From: Peribacillus simplex
GTDB lineage: Bacteria > Bacillota > Bacilli > Bacillales > DSM-1321
Length of the DNA stretch: 64,000 nt
Assembly (NCBI RefSeq): GCF_001578185.1
Contig: NZ_CP011008.1
Location: 2,074,001 to 2,138,000 of the forward strand
Direction: 5' to 3'
Part shown: positions 43,700-51,730 of the stretch, piece after piece
How the letters are laid out: each line of letters starts with the position of its first letter
Numbering within the stretch: position 1 is the stretch's first letter
Made by a program: the position numbers and the translations under genes
The notes under the pieces: generated by a model
What the model was told of the DNA's origin: nothing
Databases searched by the model: none
What the model saw: only the letters and a program-made list of their open reading frames with translations

Positions 43700-44455
43700 A
43701 TGCAGGCACATAACAAAACTGTCGTGAAGTCCATGCAGATCCTTACCCTTTTCATAAATCATCCGAAACTCACCTTTAATGAGATGATGGAACTTTCCGA
43801 CCTGCCGAAAACCTCTTTGCACCGTATGGTGGGATCATTAGAAGAAATGGGATTTTTAACAAGGGACGATGACGGTCATTATTCACTTGGACTGATATTC
43901 TTGCAGTTTGGTCAACTGGTAGGGGAGCGTTTGGATATCAGATCAATTGCCTATCCCATCATGAAAGATCTTCGGGATGATGTAGAAGAAGCAGTGAATT
44001 TAATTGTGAGGGATAAGGACGAAGCCATGTACATTGAAAAGGTGGACACATTGCATCCTGTTCGACTTTATACATCTATTGGAAGGCGTTCGCCATTATA
44101 CGCTGGCGACTCTCGAATCATACTAGCGCATTTGCCAGAAGAAGAGCGTGAAGCTTATTTGGAAAGTATTGAATTAAAACCAATTGCCATTGGAACGATA
44201 ATGGATAAAGATAAACTTCGTCATGCTTTGGATGAAGCTAGAATGAAAGGTTACACGATAACTTCATCTGAACTGGAGAATTATACGAAAGCGGTGAGTG
44301 CGCCGATACTCAATGGCAAAGATCAAATAGTAGCTGGCATTAGTGTGGCTGGGATAGAGGCTAGATTTCAGGAAGATCGCTTGCCTGAATTGATTGACAA
44401 AGTAACGAAAGCCGCCAAGGAAATTTCCATGAAACTAGGTTCTAAAAAATCTTAA
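43700..44455 (+). CDS. kipR: IclR family regulator, KipR-like
   Basis: A 251-residue IclR protein. The N-terminal winged helix spans about 5-65 (KTVVKSMQILTLFINHPKLTFNEMMELSDLPKTSLHRMVGSLEEMGFL) and the ligand domain about 80-245 (FGQLVGERLDIRSIAYPIM, EAVNLIVRDKDEAMYIEKV, RLYTSIGRRSPLYAGDSRI). The sequence resembles B. subtilis KipR, which represses the kip operon encoding KipI and KipA and is encoded directly after kipA there. Here it follows the nitrate cluster instead. A perfect palindrome ahead of pxpA (28021-28037) is a candidate target. Another IclR protein is possible, but ligand and neighbourhood both fit. Confidence 0.78.
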   Translation: MQAHNKTVVKSMQILTLFINHPKLTFNEMMELSDLPKTSLHRMVGSLEEMGFLTRDDDGHYSLGLIFLQFGQLVGERLDIRSIAYPIMKDLRDDVEEAVNLIVRDKDEAMYIEKVDTLHPVRLYTSIGRRSPLYAGDSRIILAHLPEEEREAYLESIELKPIAIGTIMDKDKLRHALDEARMKGYTITSSELENYTKAVSAPILNGKDQIVAGISVAGIEARFQEDRLPELIDKVTKAAKEISMKLGSKKS

Positions 44456-44539
44456 AGATACTAGAAAATGATATTTTCCAAACAATCACATAAGCTGGTT
44501 GATTCCTATATAAAAAATGAAAAGGGAATAACCTGCAAA

Positions 44540-44568
44540 GCCACCGATCATGGTGGTTTTTTGTCTTT
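44540..44568 (+). terminator. Terminator after the kipR-like gene
   Basis: AAGCCACC pairs with GGTGGTTT around GATCAT, followed by TTTTTGTC. Confidence 0.75.
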
Positions 44569-44650
44569 TTTTGGCTGCTCAGCAGTAAAATGGTTGATTA
44601 TAGCAGCTTTAGGAAAGCGCATATCATCAACCATACTAACTGAGCCAAGA

Positions 44651-44687
44651 TGCATAGGTGAACCATTTGAGATGGTTCACCTATGCA
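44651..44687. repeat. Perfect 15-bp inverted repeat
   Basis: TGCATAGGTGAACCA and its exact complement TGGTTCACCTATGCA flank TTTGAGA. There is no U-run on either side. It stands between convergent kipR-like and DapB-like genes, so it may still end transcription, or be a protein-binding or recombination site. Confidence 0.7.
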
Positions 44688-44770
44688 AATAAAGTAAGCA
44701 ATCTACATAGCTATATTCAAGCTTTTGAATCTGGTCACAATCATACGGATGATCGTTGGTCTGCCTGCCT

Positions 44771-45793
44771 CTAAATATGCACAAAGTCTGATTGATTTAT
44801 ATTTCTCGGCACCCCGATGTCAGCCATTGTAAGTAAACCTGGTTTACGGAGGGCATCAATTTGCTTAGCGGTATTGATAATCATTGCAGCGGTTGCAGTA
44901 TCCCCAAAGATGCCGTTTGGAACAATCAATCTTTGGGTTTCGTTCCCCTCGATAACGATTTCATCTTCTTGTTTAATACCTGCAGACATCGTTAAATCCA
45001 GGTGAATTTCCTTTCCGTCCGTGGTCTTGCCCGTGGAAATTTGATGAAGCCCCTTAACATCCCCAGGTTTTAAGGTAGTTAGGGGAACGGTAATATTTTC
45101 GCTTGCAATCGTTGGTTCAATTGTATTGAGTACACTTGAAAGTTTCCAATTGAGCCCATAAGCGATTAATCTGACAGACTCCTCAAGTCCTACATGTCCA
45201 ATTTTATTTTGTTCAGCTAAAAATTCAAACTCTTCTTTGGTCATCCCGATTCCGACCTTCTTTTGTAAGGGAAGGCGCCTTTTCGAAACATCCACTTTAC
45301 GATTGACCCTAATTTTATTAACCGTCGTCAATACTGTAGAAAAAGAAATGGCCATAGTATCCATTATGTAGCCTGGATTAATTCCGGTCCCAATGACACT
45401 AAGTCCCTTTTCTTTAGCGTAATCATCTATTTCCTGTGAAAGTACAGGATAGCGATGCCAAGGGAAAGAAAGCTCCTCACAGGTGGAAACCACTGAAAAT
45501 CCATGATCTAGAAGCTCTTTGATTTGAGGCCATACTTGCTGTGCGTTTGAACCAGTTGCATGAAGGGCGACAGGGTGGTCAGCGTCAGTCCTTACTTCCT
45601 TTATATGGGAGACTACACACTTATTCGTTTCCTTTTCATTGATGAGTGAGCCAATGTCCTTACCTATCTTATCGGGATCAATATCAACAACTCCGAAAAT
45701 CGATTGTGGATTGGTTTGGTAAGCACTGCGTAGTATTTCAATGCCAATGGGGCCGAGTCCGAATACTGTAAATTCAGAATATTGTTTAGCCAT
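44771..45793 (-). CDS. NAD(P)-dependent dehydrogenase, DapB/2,4-diaminopentanoate dehydrogenase-like
   Basis: A 340-residue oxidoreductase. The N-terminal Rossmann fold has the nucleotide loop VFGLGPIGIEILR (residues 9-21) and HATGSNAQQVWPQ near residue 78. The central active-site region reads SVIGTGINPGYIMDTMAISFS near residue 136, the pattern of DapB-like 2,4-diaminopentanoate dehydrogenases of amino-acid fermentation, followed by the C-terminal DUF/diaminopentanoate domain. The actual substrate is unknown: many Bacillaceae carry such genes with unassigned roles. It is a single-gene unit opposite the kipR-like gene. Confidence 0.72.
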   Translation of the reverse strand: MAKQYSEFTVFGLGPIGIEILRSAYQTNPQSIFGVVDIDPDKIGKDIGSLINEKETNKCVVSHIKEVRTDADHPVALHATGSNAQQVWPQIKELLDHGFSVVSTCEELSFPWHRYPVLSQEIDDYAKEKGLSVIGTGINPGYIMDTMAISFSTVLTTVNKIRVNRKVDVSKRRLPLQKKVGIGMTKEEFEFLAEQNKIGHVGLEESVRLIAYGLNWKLSSVLNTIEPTIASENITVPLTTLKPGDVKGLHQISTGKTTDGKEIHLDLTMSAGIKQEDEIVIEGNETQRLIVPNGIFGDTATAAMIINTAKQIDALRKPGLLTMADIGVPRNINQSDFVHI

Positions 45794-45964
45794 TCATCTC
45801 TCATCCTTTCAAAATAAGGTATAACAAAATGTTAACATTGAGAGATAAATAATAAAAATAGTTAATTTTTATATATTTATAAATAATCGTTATAAAAGGA
45901 ATGACCGCAATGAATGTGTGGCTATATGCAAAAGAGGTTGCTTCACCTGAAACCGCGTGACACA

Positions 45965-46068
45965 TAAAAAAACACCATCCTTTCTACATATTACAGAAAG
46001 AATAGCGTTTTTTTGTTTTTGGGGTAATGATATGCCCTAGCTTGCTGGGCATATGGCGGCACCCCTAT
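45965..46068. repeat. Dispersed repeat, copy 1, with bidirectional hairpin
   Basis: AAAAAACACCATCCTTTC, a stem (CTTTCT/AGAAAG, 45971-46009) with T-runs on both strands, then GGGGTAATGATATGCCC with a second hairpin and GGCGGCACCCC. A diverged copy lies at 47341-47442, so the two bracket the anion-permease gene. The first hairpin can terminate the minus-strand permease gene. Confidence 0.55.
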
Positions 46069-46122
46069 AGGCATATGTTAAGGAAATCCAATATAAAAAA
46101 CCCAAAGTTGTTTAAACCTATA

Positions 46123-47238
46123 TTAAAAGAAATTTTGATTTTTCATTGTAAAGTAATAAACAAGAGTTAAAAGAGCTAAAATCGAAAAGTTATAAAAGCT
46201 AAACCTTATAAGGTACATTTTACTTTTTTGTGGATCTCTCTTAATAAAAAGTTTAAATGAAATTACACTTGCGAGGGAAGCAACTATCGTACCAAGTCCA
46301 CCTAAATTTACACCTACTAATAAAGGCTGCCAATTCACGGAGAATTTTGATAAAAAGATCGCAGCTGGTACATTGCTTATCAGTTGGCTTAAAATTATGG
46401 AACTGAAAAAGATAGATGTAGGACTTTTGAGATGTTCGCTTGCAAATGTGTGTACTACCTTTAAATCCGATATGTTTCCTATAAATATAAAAAAACATAT
46501 AAAAGTAATAAGCAATAAATAATCAATTTTCTTCAATAATTTTATATCAAGTATACATGCGGTTCCCAAAGCGATGATGAATGCAAGTTTGTAGCTTAAA
46601 ACCCCAAGTATGGATGCAGATATGATGCCAAATAGAATTCCCCATACTGTTGCCCTTTTTTTATTTTTTATAGAAATATACGGAAGTTCCATTTCCAGTG
46701 TTTTACTATTCAATCTTTGATTAAGAAAGAATAATAGAATAATTCCAAGAACCACTAATAGAAGGATTGTTGTAAAAAATTGTATGGGCCTTATTCCGTA
46801 GTTAGTAAATATATAAAGATTTTGAGGATTTCCCATAGGAGTTAGGCTGCTTCCGATGTTAGCCGCAATTGTCTCTAGTATAATAGTATCTAACATAGAA
46901 GTTTGTATAATCTTACTAATTATAAGTGTTAATGGTACAAATGTTATTAATGCCACATCATTCGTTACAAGCATGGAACTAAAAAAGCATAATAAAATTA
47001 GGATTGCTGAAACACTTTTACTATTATGACATTTACTCAGTATAGTAATGGCGAACTTATCCAATAGTTTAAGATCTTCCAGAGCCTTAACTACGAGCAT
47101 AAGATTAAATAAACTGACTAATACTTTAAAATCAATATATTCCAGTTTTGGTGAATGGAATAAACAGCTTACGATTGCAAACAAGAGTGATATGGTAAAT
47201 ACAATGTCTTTTTTTAAAATTCCAAATTTCAAGTTCAC
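46123..47238 (-). CDS. ArsB/NhaD-type anion permease (SLC13-like)
   Basis: A 371-residue membrane protein with about ten to eleven helices. The signature region SMLVTNDVALITFVPLTLIISK near residue 90 and ETIAANIGSSLTPMGNPQNLYIF near residue 125 are hallmarks of the ion-transporter superfamily that includes ArsB, NhaD and citrate/SLC13 permeases. A second TN/NP-type element, LISNVPAAIFLSK near residue 290, fits its inverted repeat. Substrate could be citrate, arsenite, another anion or Na+; the neighbourhood gives no help. It is very AT-rich and is bracketed by two diverged repeats, so it may have been acquired. Confidence 0.78.
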   Translation of the reverse strand: MNLKFGILKKDIVFTISLLFAIVSCLFHSPKLEYIDFKVLVSLFNLMLVVKALEDLKLLDKFAITILSKCHNSKSVSAILILLCFFSSMLVTNDVALITFVPLTLIISKIIQTSMLDTIILETIAANIGSSLTPMGNPQNLYIFTNYGIRPIQFFTTILLLVVLGIILLFFLNQRLNSKTLEMELPYISIKNKKRATVWGILFGIISASILGVLSYKLAFIIALGTACILDIKLLKKIDYLLLITFICFFIFIGNISDLKVVHTFASEHLKSPTSIFFSSIILSQLISNVPAAIFLSKFSVNWQPLLVGVNLGGLGTIVASLASVISFKLFIKRDPQKSKMYLIRFSFYNFSILALLTLVYYFTMKNQNFF

Positions 47239-47340
47239 TTTTTTTCGTACTTCACATAAATATATTCTTTCATCAAATCCCCCTCCAGTACTATCTATTC
47301 TACTACATTACTCTGTTTCTTACATTTGAAACATACACTT

Positions 47341-47442
47341 AAAAAACACCATCATTTCCATGGAATTACAGAAAAATAGCATTTTTTAGTTATGGGGGTA
47401 ATGATTTGTCTTGGCTTGATGGGGATTAGGTGGTACCTATTA
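47341..47442. repeat. Dispersed repeat, copy 2 (diverged)
   Basis: AAAAAACACCATCATTTCC, a weakened stem, then GGGGGTAATGAT and GGTGGTACC match copy 1 (45965-46068) in order and spacing. Direct orientation on either side of the anion permease. Confidence 0.5.
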
Positions 47443-47554
47443 ATGAACTAACGGTGCGTTAGCTGAAATCAGAGTTGTTTATAAGGGCAGCACTTTTCTT
47501 ATGGAACTAAATGGGCAGGTAGTTAACAAGTTTGTTAGAAACATGTGGAGTGAA

Positions 47555-47583
47555 TAGAAAAACCGTTCAATTTTTTGAACGGA
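47555..47583 (-). terminator. Terminator of the LysE-type gene
   Basis: Read on the minus strand, CCGTTCAA pairs with TTGAACGG around AAAA, followed by TTTTTCTATTC. Confidence 0.75.
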
Positions 47584-47611
47584 TTGAATCAAATTAGTTA
47601 TTTTATACAAT

Positions 47612-48241
47612 TTATATTCCTGTTTTAATGCCAAAACCTATTAAAATTAAGCCAGTTGATTTTTGGAACGCTTTCTGGAATTTGGAGTTGTTCAACCATT
47701 TTTTTGCGTAATCAATTAGATAAACAAGAAATAGAAACCATAATACAGCGAGTAAGGTTAAGATGAAGGCTAATATAATCAATTGCTGGTTTACATTTCC
47801 ATTCAAATTGACAAATTGCGGCATGATTGTTATATAAACTAAAATAGTCTTTGGATTAAGAATATTATTAAGTAATGCTTGCATAAAGGAATCCTTATTA
47901 TGCCGATTTAAATACTTCGTGGGTGTATTTGCTTGTGCTTGTATTTCTTTTAAAGAAAAAGCGCTTTTAGTAAAAAAACTTTTAATCCCTAAATAAATTA
48001 AGTAGGCGGCTCCCAAATATTTGATTGTACTGAAAAGAATCACAGACTTTGCAATGACGACAGATAACCCAAGAATAGCAATAAGCGTCCAAAAAGAAAG
48101 TCCCGTTGCCATTCCGAGAACGGTATAATGTCCAGCTTTTGGACCATAGCGAAGCGTGTTTTTCACTAGGAGCATAGTATCTGCTCCGGGTATAATAACC
48201 ATCATTGCAACTATTGATATGTAAGTTAGTAAGCTATCCAT
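47612..48241 (-). CDS. LysE/RhtB family amino-acid exporter
   Basis: A 209-residue permease with about six helices and the family opening VAMMVIIPGADTMLLVKNTLRYGPKAGHYTVLGMATGLSFWTL; the PGxD motif and the Gly-rich first helices are typical of LysE/RhtB. A hydrophilic insert of about 25 residues (KEIQAQANTPTKYLNRHNKDSF) lies in the middle. Relatives export homoserine, threonine, lysine, arginine or other amino acids. It is divergent from the TrmB regulator, with two copies of one 19-base operator in the gap, so it is probably that regulator's target. Its own terminator follows. Confidence 0.86.
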   Translation of the reverse strand: MDSLLTYISIVAMMVIIPGADTMLLVKNTLRYGPKAGHYTVLGMATGLSFWTLIAILGLSVVIAKSVILFSTIKYLGAAYLIYLGIKSFFTKSAFSLKEIQAQANTPTKYLNRHNKDSFMQALLNNILNPKTILVYITIMPQFVNLNGNVNQQLIILAFILTLLAVLWFLFLVYLIDYAKKWLNNSKFQKAFQKSTGLILIGFGIKTGI

Positions 48242-48265
48242 ACTATTTCTCCCTTCTCGTTTGTT

Positions 48266-48284
48266 AGTGGCTACTCAAGTAACT
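48266..48284. promoter_or_regulatory. Candidate TrmB operator, site 1
   Basis: AGTGGCTACTCAAGTAACT, an imperfect dyad 25 bases before the LysE-type start, within its leader. Confidence 0.6.
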
Positions 48285-48341
48285 ACTTATTAATTATATT
48301 GGATACTTATGGAAAAGGTCAACAGATTTTGCTAAGATATT

Positions 48342-48360
48342 AGTTACTAAGGTAGCAACT
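48342..48360. promoter_or_regulatory. Candidate TrmB operator, site 2 (opposite orientation)
   Basis: AGTTACTAAGGTAGCAACT; its complement AGTTGCTACCTTAGTAACT matches site 1 at about 15 of 19 positions. It lies 21 bases before the TrmB-type start. Confidence 0.62.
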
Positions 48361-48380
48361 AAGGTTGTGTTGGAGGATTT

Positions 48381-49208
48381 ATGAAAGAAAACATTTTAGA
48401 AACATTAAAAAATCTAAATTTTACCGAATATGAAGCGAAAGCATATCTTACCTTATTGGAAGAATCGCCATTGACTGGCTATGCAGTAGCAAAAAACTCC
48501 GGTGTACCACGTTCAAGAATATATGAAATTCTGGACGGTCTCGCAATAAGAGGGGATATTCTGGTTAGTCCTGGAAACACACCACAGTATACTCCTGTAC
48601 CTGCAAAGGAGCTAATAAAAAACCGTCGAATGAAAGCAGAAGAGAATTTTGAACTGGCAGAAAAATCATTAGCGGAGTTTGAAAGTTCTGCAAATGACCG
48701 TGAAAATATCTGGAATATCACTGGACGCAATGAAATACTCGAAAAGGTTAAAGCTTGTATATTATCTGCTGAAAAAAGAATCCTCTTAGAGATTTGGGAA
48801 GAGGAATTCGAAGAATTGGAGTCTGAACTAAGACAGGCAGCAACTAGAGGGGTCAATGTAACAATTATTGCTTATGGGGAAATCGTATGTGATTTTGCTA
48901 ATGTTTACCTCCATTATATGGGTCATGAAATTACAGAAGAGTATGGTGGACGATGGCTTGTTATTAGTGGAGATGACTCAGAAGTAGTAGCAGGTATTGT
49001 CTCGCTGGGTAAAGATAGTCGTGCGGCATGGACAATGCATGTAGGTTTGGTAATGCCAATTACAGAAGTCATGATTCATGATTTGTATCTCATGGAAATT
49101 ATGGAGAAACATAGAGAGCTTTTAGAAGAAAGTTTTGGTGAAAACCTTGCCAATTTACGTAAAAAATTTTCTATCCATCCAGATTTTAAGAAACATTACA
49201 TTGACTAG
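48381..49208 (+). CDS. TrmB family transcriptional regulator
   Basis: A 275-residue TrmB protein. The winged helix (about 1-75) reads LKNLNFTEYEAKAYLTLLEESPLTGYAVAKNSGVPRSRIYEILDGL, a close match to the family. A coiled stretch (about 78-115, KELIKNRRMKAEENFELAEKSLAEF) gives dimerisation, and the rest is the TrmB sugar/effector domain with WNITGRNEILEKVKACILSAEKRILLEIWEEE. It is divergent from the LysE-type exporter with paired operators between them. The effector could be an amino acid rather than a sugar given the neighbour; that is inference. Confidence 0.88.
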   Translation: MKENILETLKNLNFTEYEAKAYLTLLEESPLTGYAVAKNSGVPRSRIYEILDGLAIRGDILVSPGNTPQYTPVPAKELIKNRRMKAEENFELAEKSLAEFESSANDRENIWNITGRNEILEKVKACILSAEKRILLEIWEEEFEELESELRQAATRGVNVTIIAYGEIVCDFANVYLHYMGHEITEEYGGRWLVISGDDSEVVAGIVSLGKDSRAAWTMHVGLVMPITEVMIHDLYLMEIMEKHRELLEESFGENLANLRKKFSIHPDFKKHYID

Positions 49209-49249
49209 ATTTGTACTATTTTTTCCTGTTTTAACAACAAAAAGAAAAG

Positions 49250-49678
49250 CATTACTTTTTTATTAATCAACGTTTTGAGGAAGTAGTATGGGGCACAGTA
49301 CAAATTCAAGCTTTAACACCAGCATCCAGCGTCTATGGGCAATCCCAAGTAGCGAATATTGCTAGATGGGGATTACTAACAATGATTGATGAATATGAAT
49401 GGATTTGAAGCATGGAAGCACGCATTAGCGGAAGCATCATTTTCACCTATAGCGAAAAAATACGGGAGAGTTCCTGCAATAGTCAATGGACAATTAGAAG
49501 TTCCAGAAAATTTCATTGAAAAAGGTGAAGCCGATGCGATTGGGTCAATAAAGTCAATAATGGAGAGCTATTAGCAGTGTTAAAGCCGGAAGAAGTGTTA
49601 AGCCCGAATGCAAAAAAAAGGTATTTGAAGTATAAATCTTCTCAATCTCACAGTGCTTTACTTGAAGAAGCAAACTAA
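49250..49678 (+). pseudogene. Broken gene of unrecognised family
   Basis: Three frames can be chained into one protein-like run: INQRFEEVVWGTVQIQALTP to TMIDEYEWI with a stop near 49407, then MNGFEAWKHALAEASFSPIA to DAIGSI, then NKVNNGELLAVLKPEEVLSP to HSALLEEAN and a stop at 49676-49678. Amino-acid use looks like a real protein and the gaps between frames are one base, so it is a pseudogene with two shifts or sequencing errors. I do not recognise the family, and the 5' end is unclear. Confidence 0.55.
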
Positions 49679-49718
49679 AAAAAGCCGATTCCTTAACGTA
49701 CAGGAATCGACTTTTTTA
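49679..49718. terminator. Terminator after the broken gene
   Basis: AGCCGATTCCT pairs with AGGAATCGACT across TAACGTAC, with A and T runs on either side (bidirectional); it may serve the convergent siderophore operon as well. Confidence 0.75.
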
Positions 49719-49778
49719 GTTTGAAATTTCGCCTAGCGTAAAAATTCCCCGTTCATCTTAACCCAAAAATAACACTAT

Positions 49779-50693
49779 TTATTTTGAAAAGATTTCTTTT
49801 GCGTTTTCCATGGCCATTTTATTTCCTAGTGCTGAATAGTCAAGCCATGGCTGATCCGGAACTACGTATACATGTTTTCCTTTAACTGCTTTCAACCCTT
49901 TCCAAATGGGTGTATCTTCCAACTGTTTAAAAGCAGTCTGAGACTCATCGTCACTGTTGACAATGACAAATATAGCATCTGCATCGAAATCTGGAAGAAC
50001 TTCTTGAGATATGACTTCGTAAGGCAGATTTTTATCAATCTTTTCAACACCATTGGCAGGTTTAAAACCTAAATCCTGAAATAAGATAGGTCCCATTGGC
50101 TTTTCAGTACTAAATACTCGTAACTCCTTTGCAGTAACACGGATTGCCATTACTTTACTGCCTTCACCAAGTTTATTTTCAATTAAATTTTTGACTTCTT
50201 TTGTTTGTTTTTCATAATCTGATATGAACTTTTCTGCTTGCTGTTGACGGTCGACAAGTTTAGCAACGGACTTTAAATGATCTCTCCATGTTCCTTCATC
50301 AAGATTAAATACATGAGTCGGTGCGATTTTTTCATATTTTGATACATCTTGTCCTGAAAATTCTTTATCAAGATAAATCACAGAAGGATTTAGTTCTATC
50401 AACGCTTCCATATCTGGATCTTTTACGGGTCCAAGCTTTTGCGTATCTTTTAATCGATCCTTCACATGCGGCAGAAAATCTTTTAATTCTCCACCAATTA
50501 CAGAACCAACTGGAGTTATATCTAATGCAAGTAAATCATTTGTTAGGTGGATGGAAAGTGAAGCGATTCTAGGTTCTTCACTCTCTGGTTTATTTTTTTG
50601 TGCTGATTTACTATCATTTGAAGATGTCTGTCCGCAAGCCGACAAAATAAGAATTAACATAATGCTAAATAAAATAGTAATTTTCTTGTTCAT
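49779..50693 (-). CDS. Iron-siderophore ABC transporter substrate-binding lipoprotein
   Basis: A 304-residue binding protein. I start it at ATG 50693, preceded on its strand by AGGAG; longer reading into the permease gene is an overrun. The lipoprotein signal is KKITILFSIMLILILSACGQTSS with the lipid-modified Cys near residue 20. The periplasmic-binding type III fold is shown by PRIASLSIHLTNDLLALDITPVGSV and SVIYLDKEFSGQDVSKYEKIAPTHVFNL, then YVVPDQPWLDYSALGNKMAMEN. It resembles FeuA/YfiY-class catecholate or hydroxamate binders. It is the third gene of a Fur-controlled operon with two FecCD permeases; no ATPase gene is present here, so it probably uses a shared one. Confidence 0.9.
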   Translation of the reverse strand: MNKKITILFSIMLILILSACGQTSSNDSKSAQKNKPESEEPRIASLSIHLTNDLLALDITPVGSVIGGELKDFLPHVKDRLKDTQKLGPVKDPDMEALIELNPSVIYLDKEFSGQDVSKYEKIAPTHVFNLDEGTWRDHLKSVAKLVDRQQQAEKFISDYEKQTKEVKNLIENKLGEGSKVMAIRVTAKELRVFSTEKPMGPILFQDLGFKPANGVEKIDKNLPYEVISQEVLPDFDADAIFVIVNSDDESQTAFKQLEDTPIWKGLKAVKGKHVYVVPDQPWLDYSALGNKMAMENAKEIFSK

Positions 50694-50713
50694 TTTTTCT
50701 CCTAATTGAAAAG

Positions 50714-51730
50714 TTATTTTGTTTTTGTGAGCAAGTAAAGAAAATAGGGAGCTCCTATAGCAGCGACTACTATACCAGCTGGAATAGCATTTGGATGAAA
50801 TATGGATCGGCCGATGGTATCCGCAAGCACCAAAATAATGAGTCCTATAAGTCCTGCAACAGGAAGGAAATGCTGGTACATCGGGCCAACAAGCCGACGG
50901 GCAAGATGCGGGGCAACTAGACCAATAAATCCAATACCGCCGGCCATTGCTACACTCGCACATGACAAACCAACAGCAGTTACCAGCATCAGCAAACGTT
51001 GTTTTTGAACAGAAACACCAAGTCCAGCAGCTACGTCATCACCTAGTGATAAGGCATTTAATGTGTTAGATTTGAAGTAAGCATAAGGTGCTAAAATAAG
51101 GATCCACGGAAAAAGGGCAATAACATGGATCCAATCTCTTCCCCATACATTACCAACTAACCATCTTGAAGCAAATGAGTAGGTTTCTTCATCAAGACGA
51201 AGAGACAGAAAAAGTGTAATAGCACTAAAACCAGCAGAAATCGCAATTCCAATGAGAATAAGGCGAATGGGCAGTATGCCTTTGTAACGATCATAGGCAA
51301 GTAAAACAATAAGAAAAGCAGTTAAGACTCCGCCTAAAAAGGTAAATAACGGTATAAGGATTGATGCTTTTTCATCTAATGAATGAAAATATGTTACAAA
51401 GATAATGAGACCAAAGGACGCACCTGCATGTAAGCCTAAAATTCCTGGATCTGCCAAAGGATTACGCGATAAACCTTGTAGGATTGCACCTGAAATTCCT
51501 AATCCAACTCCAGCCAACATGGTAATCAAGATTCGTGGCATACGGTAATCAAATAGCACAGTAGAACTTTTAAAATCACCGTTGCCAAAAAGCGTTTGGA
51601 TTACTTTTAAAGGTGAAATTCGCAGTGTACCTGTATTCAAGCTTATTAATACTGCAACTATACTAATAAAAATAAATACCATAGTAACTATATATGCCCT
51701 CTTGTTGTCTGCATTCATATGATATTTCAC
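50714..51730 (-). CDS. Siderophore ABC transporter permease (FecCD type, second)
   Basis: A 338-residue permease with about ten helices of the BtuC/FecCD family. LLNTGTLRISPLKVIQTLFG at the N-terminus, YRMPRILITMLAGVGLGISGAILQGLSRNPLADPGILGLHAGASFG (the family core) and GGIGFIGLVAPHLARRLVG near residue 270 are diagnostic. The start is a GTG immediately after the first permease stop, with GGAGGG eight bases upstream on its strand. The two permeases form the heteromeric membrane channel for the binding protein. Confidence 0.92.
   Translation of the reverse strand: MKYHMNADNKRAYIVTMVFIFISIVAVLISLNTGTLRISPLKVIQTLFGNGDFKSSTVLFDYRMPRILITMLAGVGLGISGAILQGLSRNPLADPGILGLHAGASFGLIIFVTYFHSLDEKASILIPLFTFLGGVLTAFLIVLLAYDRYKGILPIRLILIGIAISAGFSAITLFLSLRLDEETYSFASRWLVGNVWGRDWIHVIALFPWILILAPYAYFKSNTLNALSLGDDVAAGLGVSVQKQRLLMLVTAVGLSCASVAMAGGIGFIGLVAPHLARRLVGPMYQHFLPVAGLIGLIILVLADTIGRSIFHPNAIPAGIVVAAIGAPYFLYLLTKTK

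Noticed and set aside
44468-44692. Open frame of 74 codons after the kipR-like gene
   Set aside because: It runs through a terminator hairpin and half of a perfect inverted repeat, with no ribosome binding site.
50694-50963. N-terminal extension of the siderophore-binding protein
   Set aside because: It overlaps the permease gene antiparallel in reading sense and lacks a signal peptide; the lipoprotein start at 50693 with its own ribosome binding site is right.
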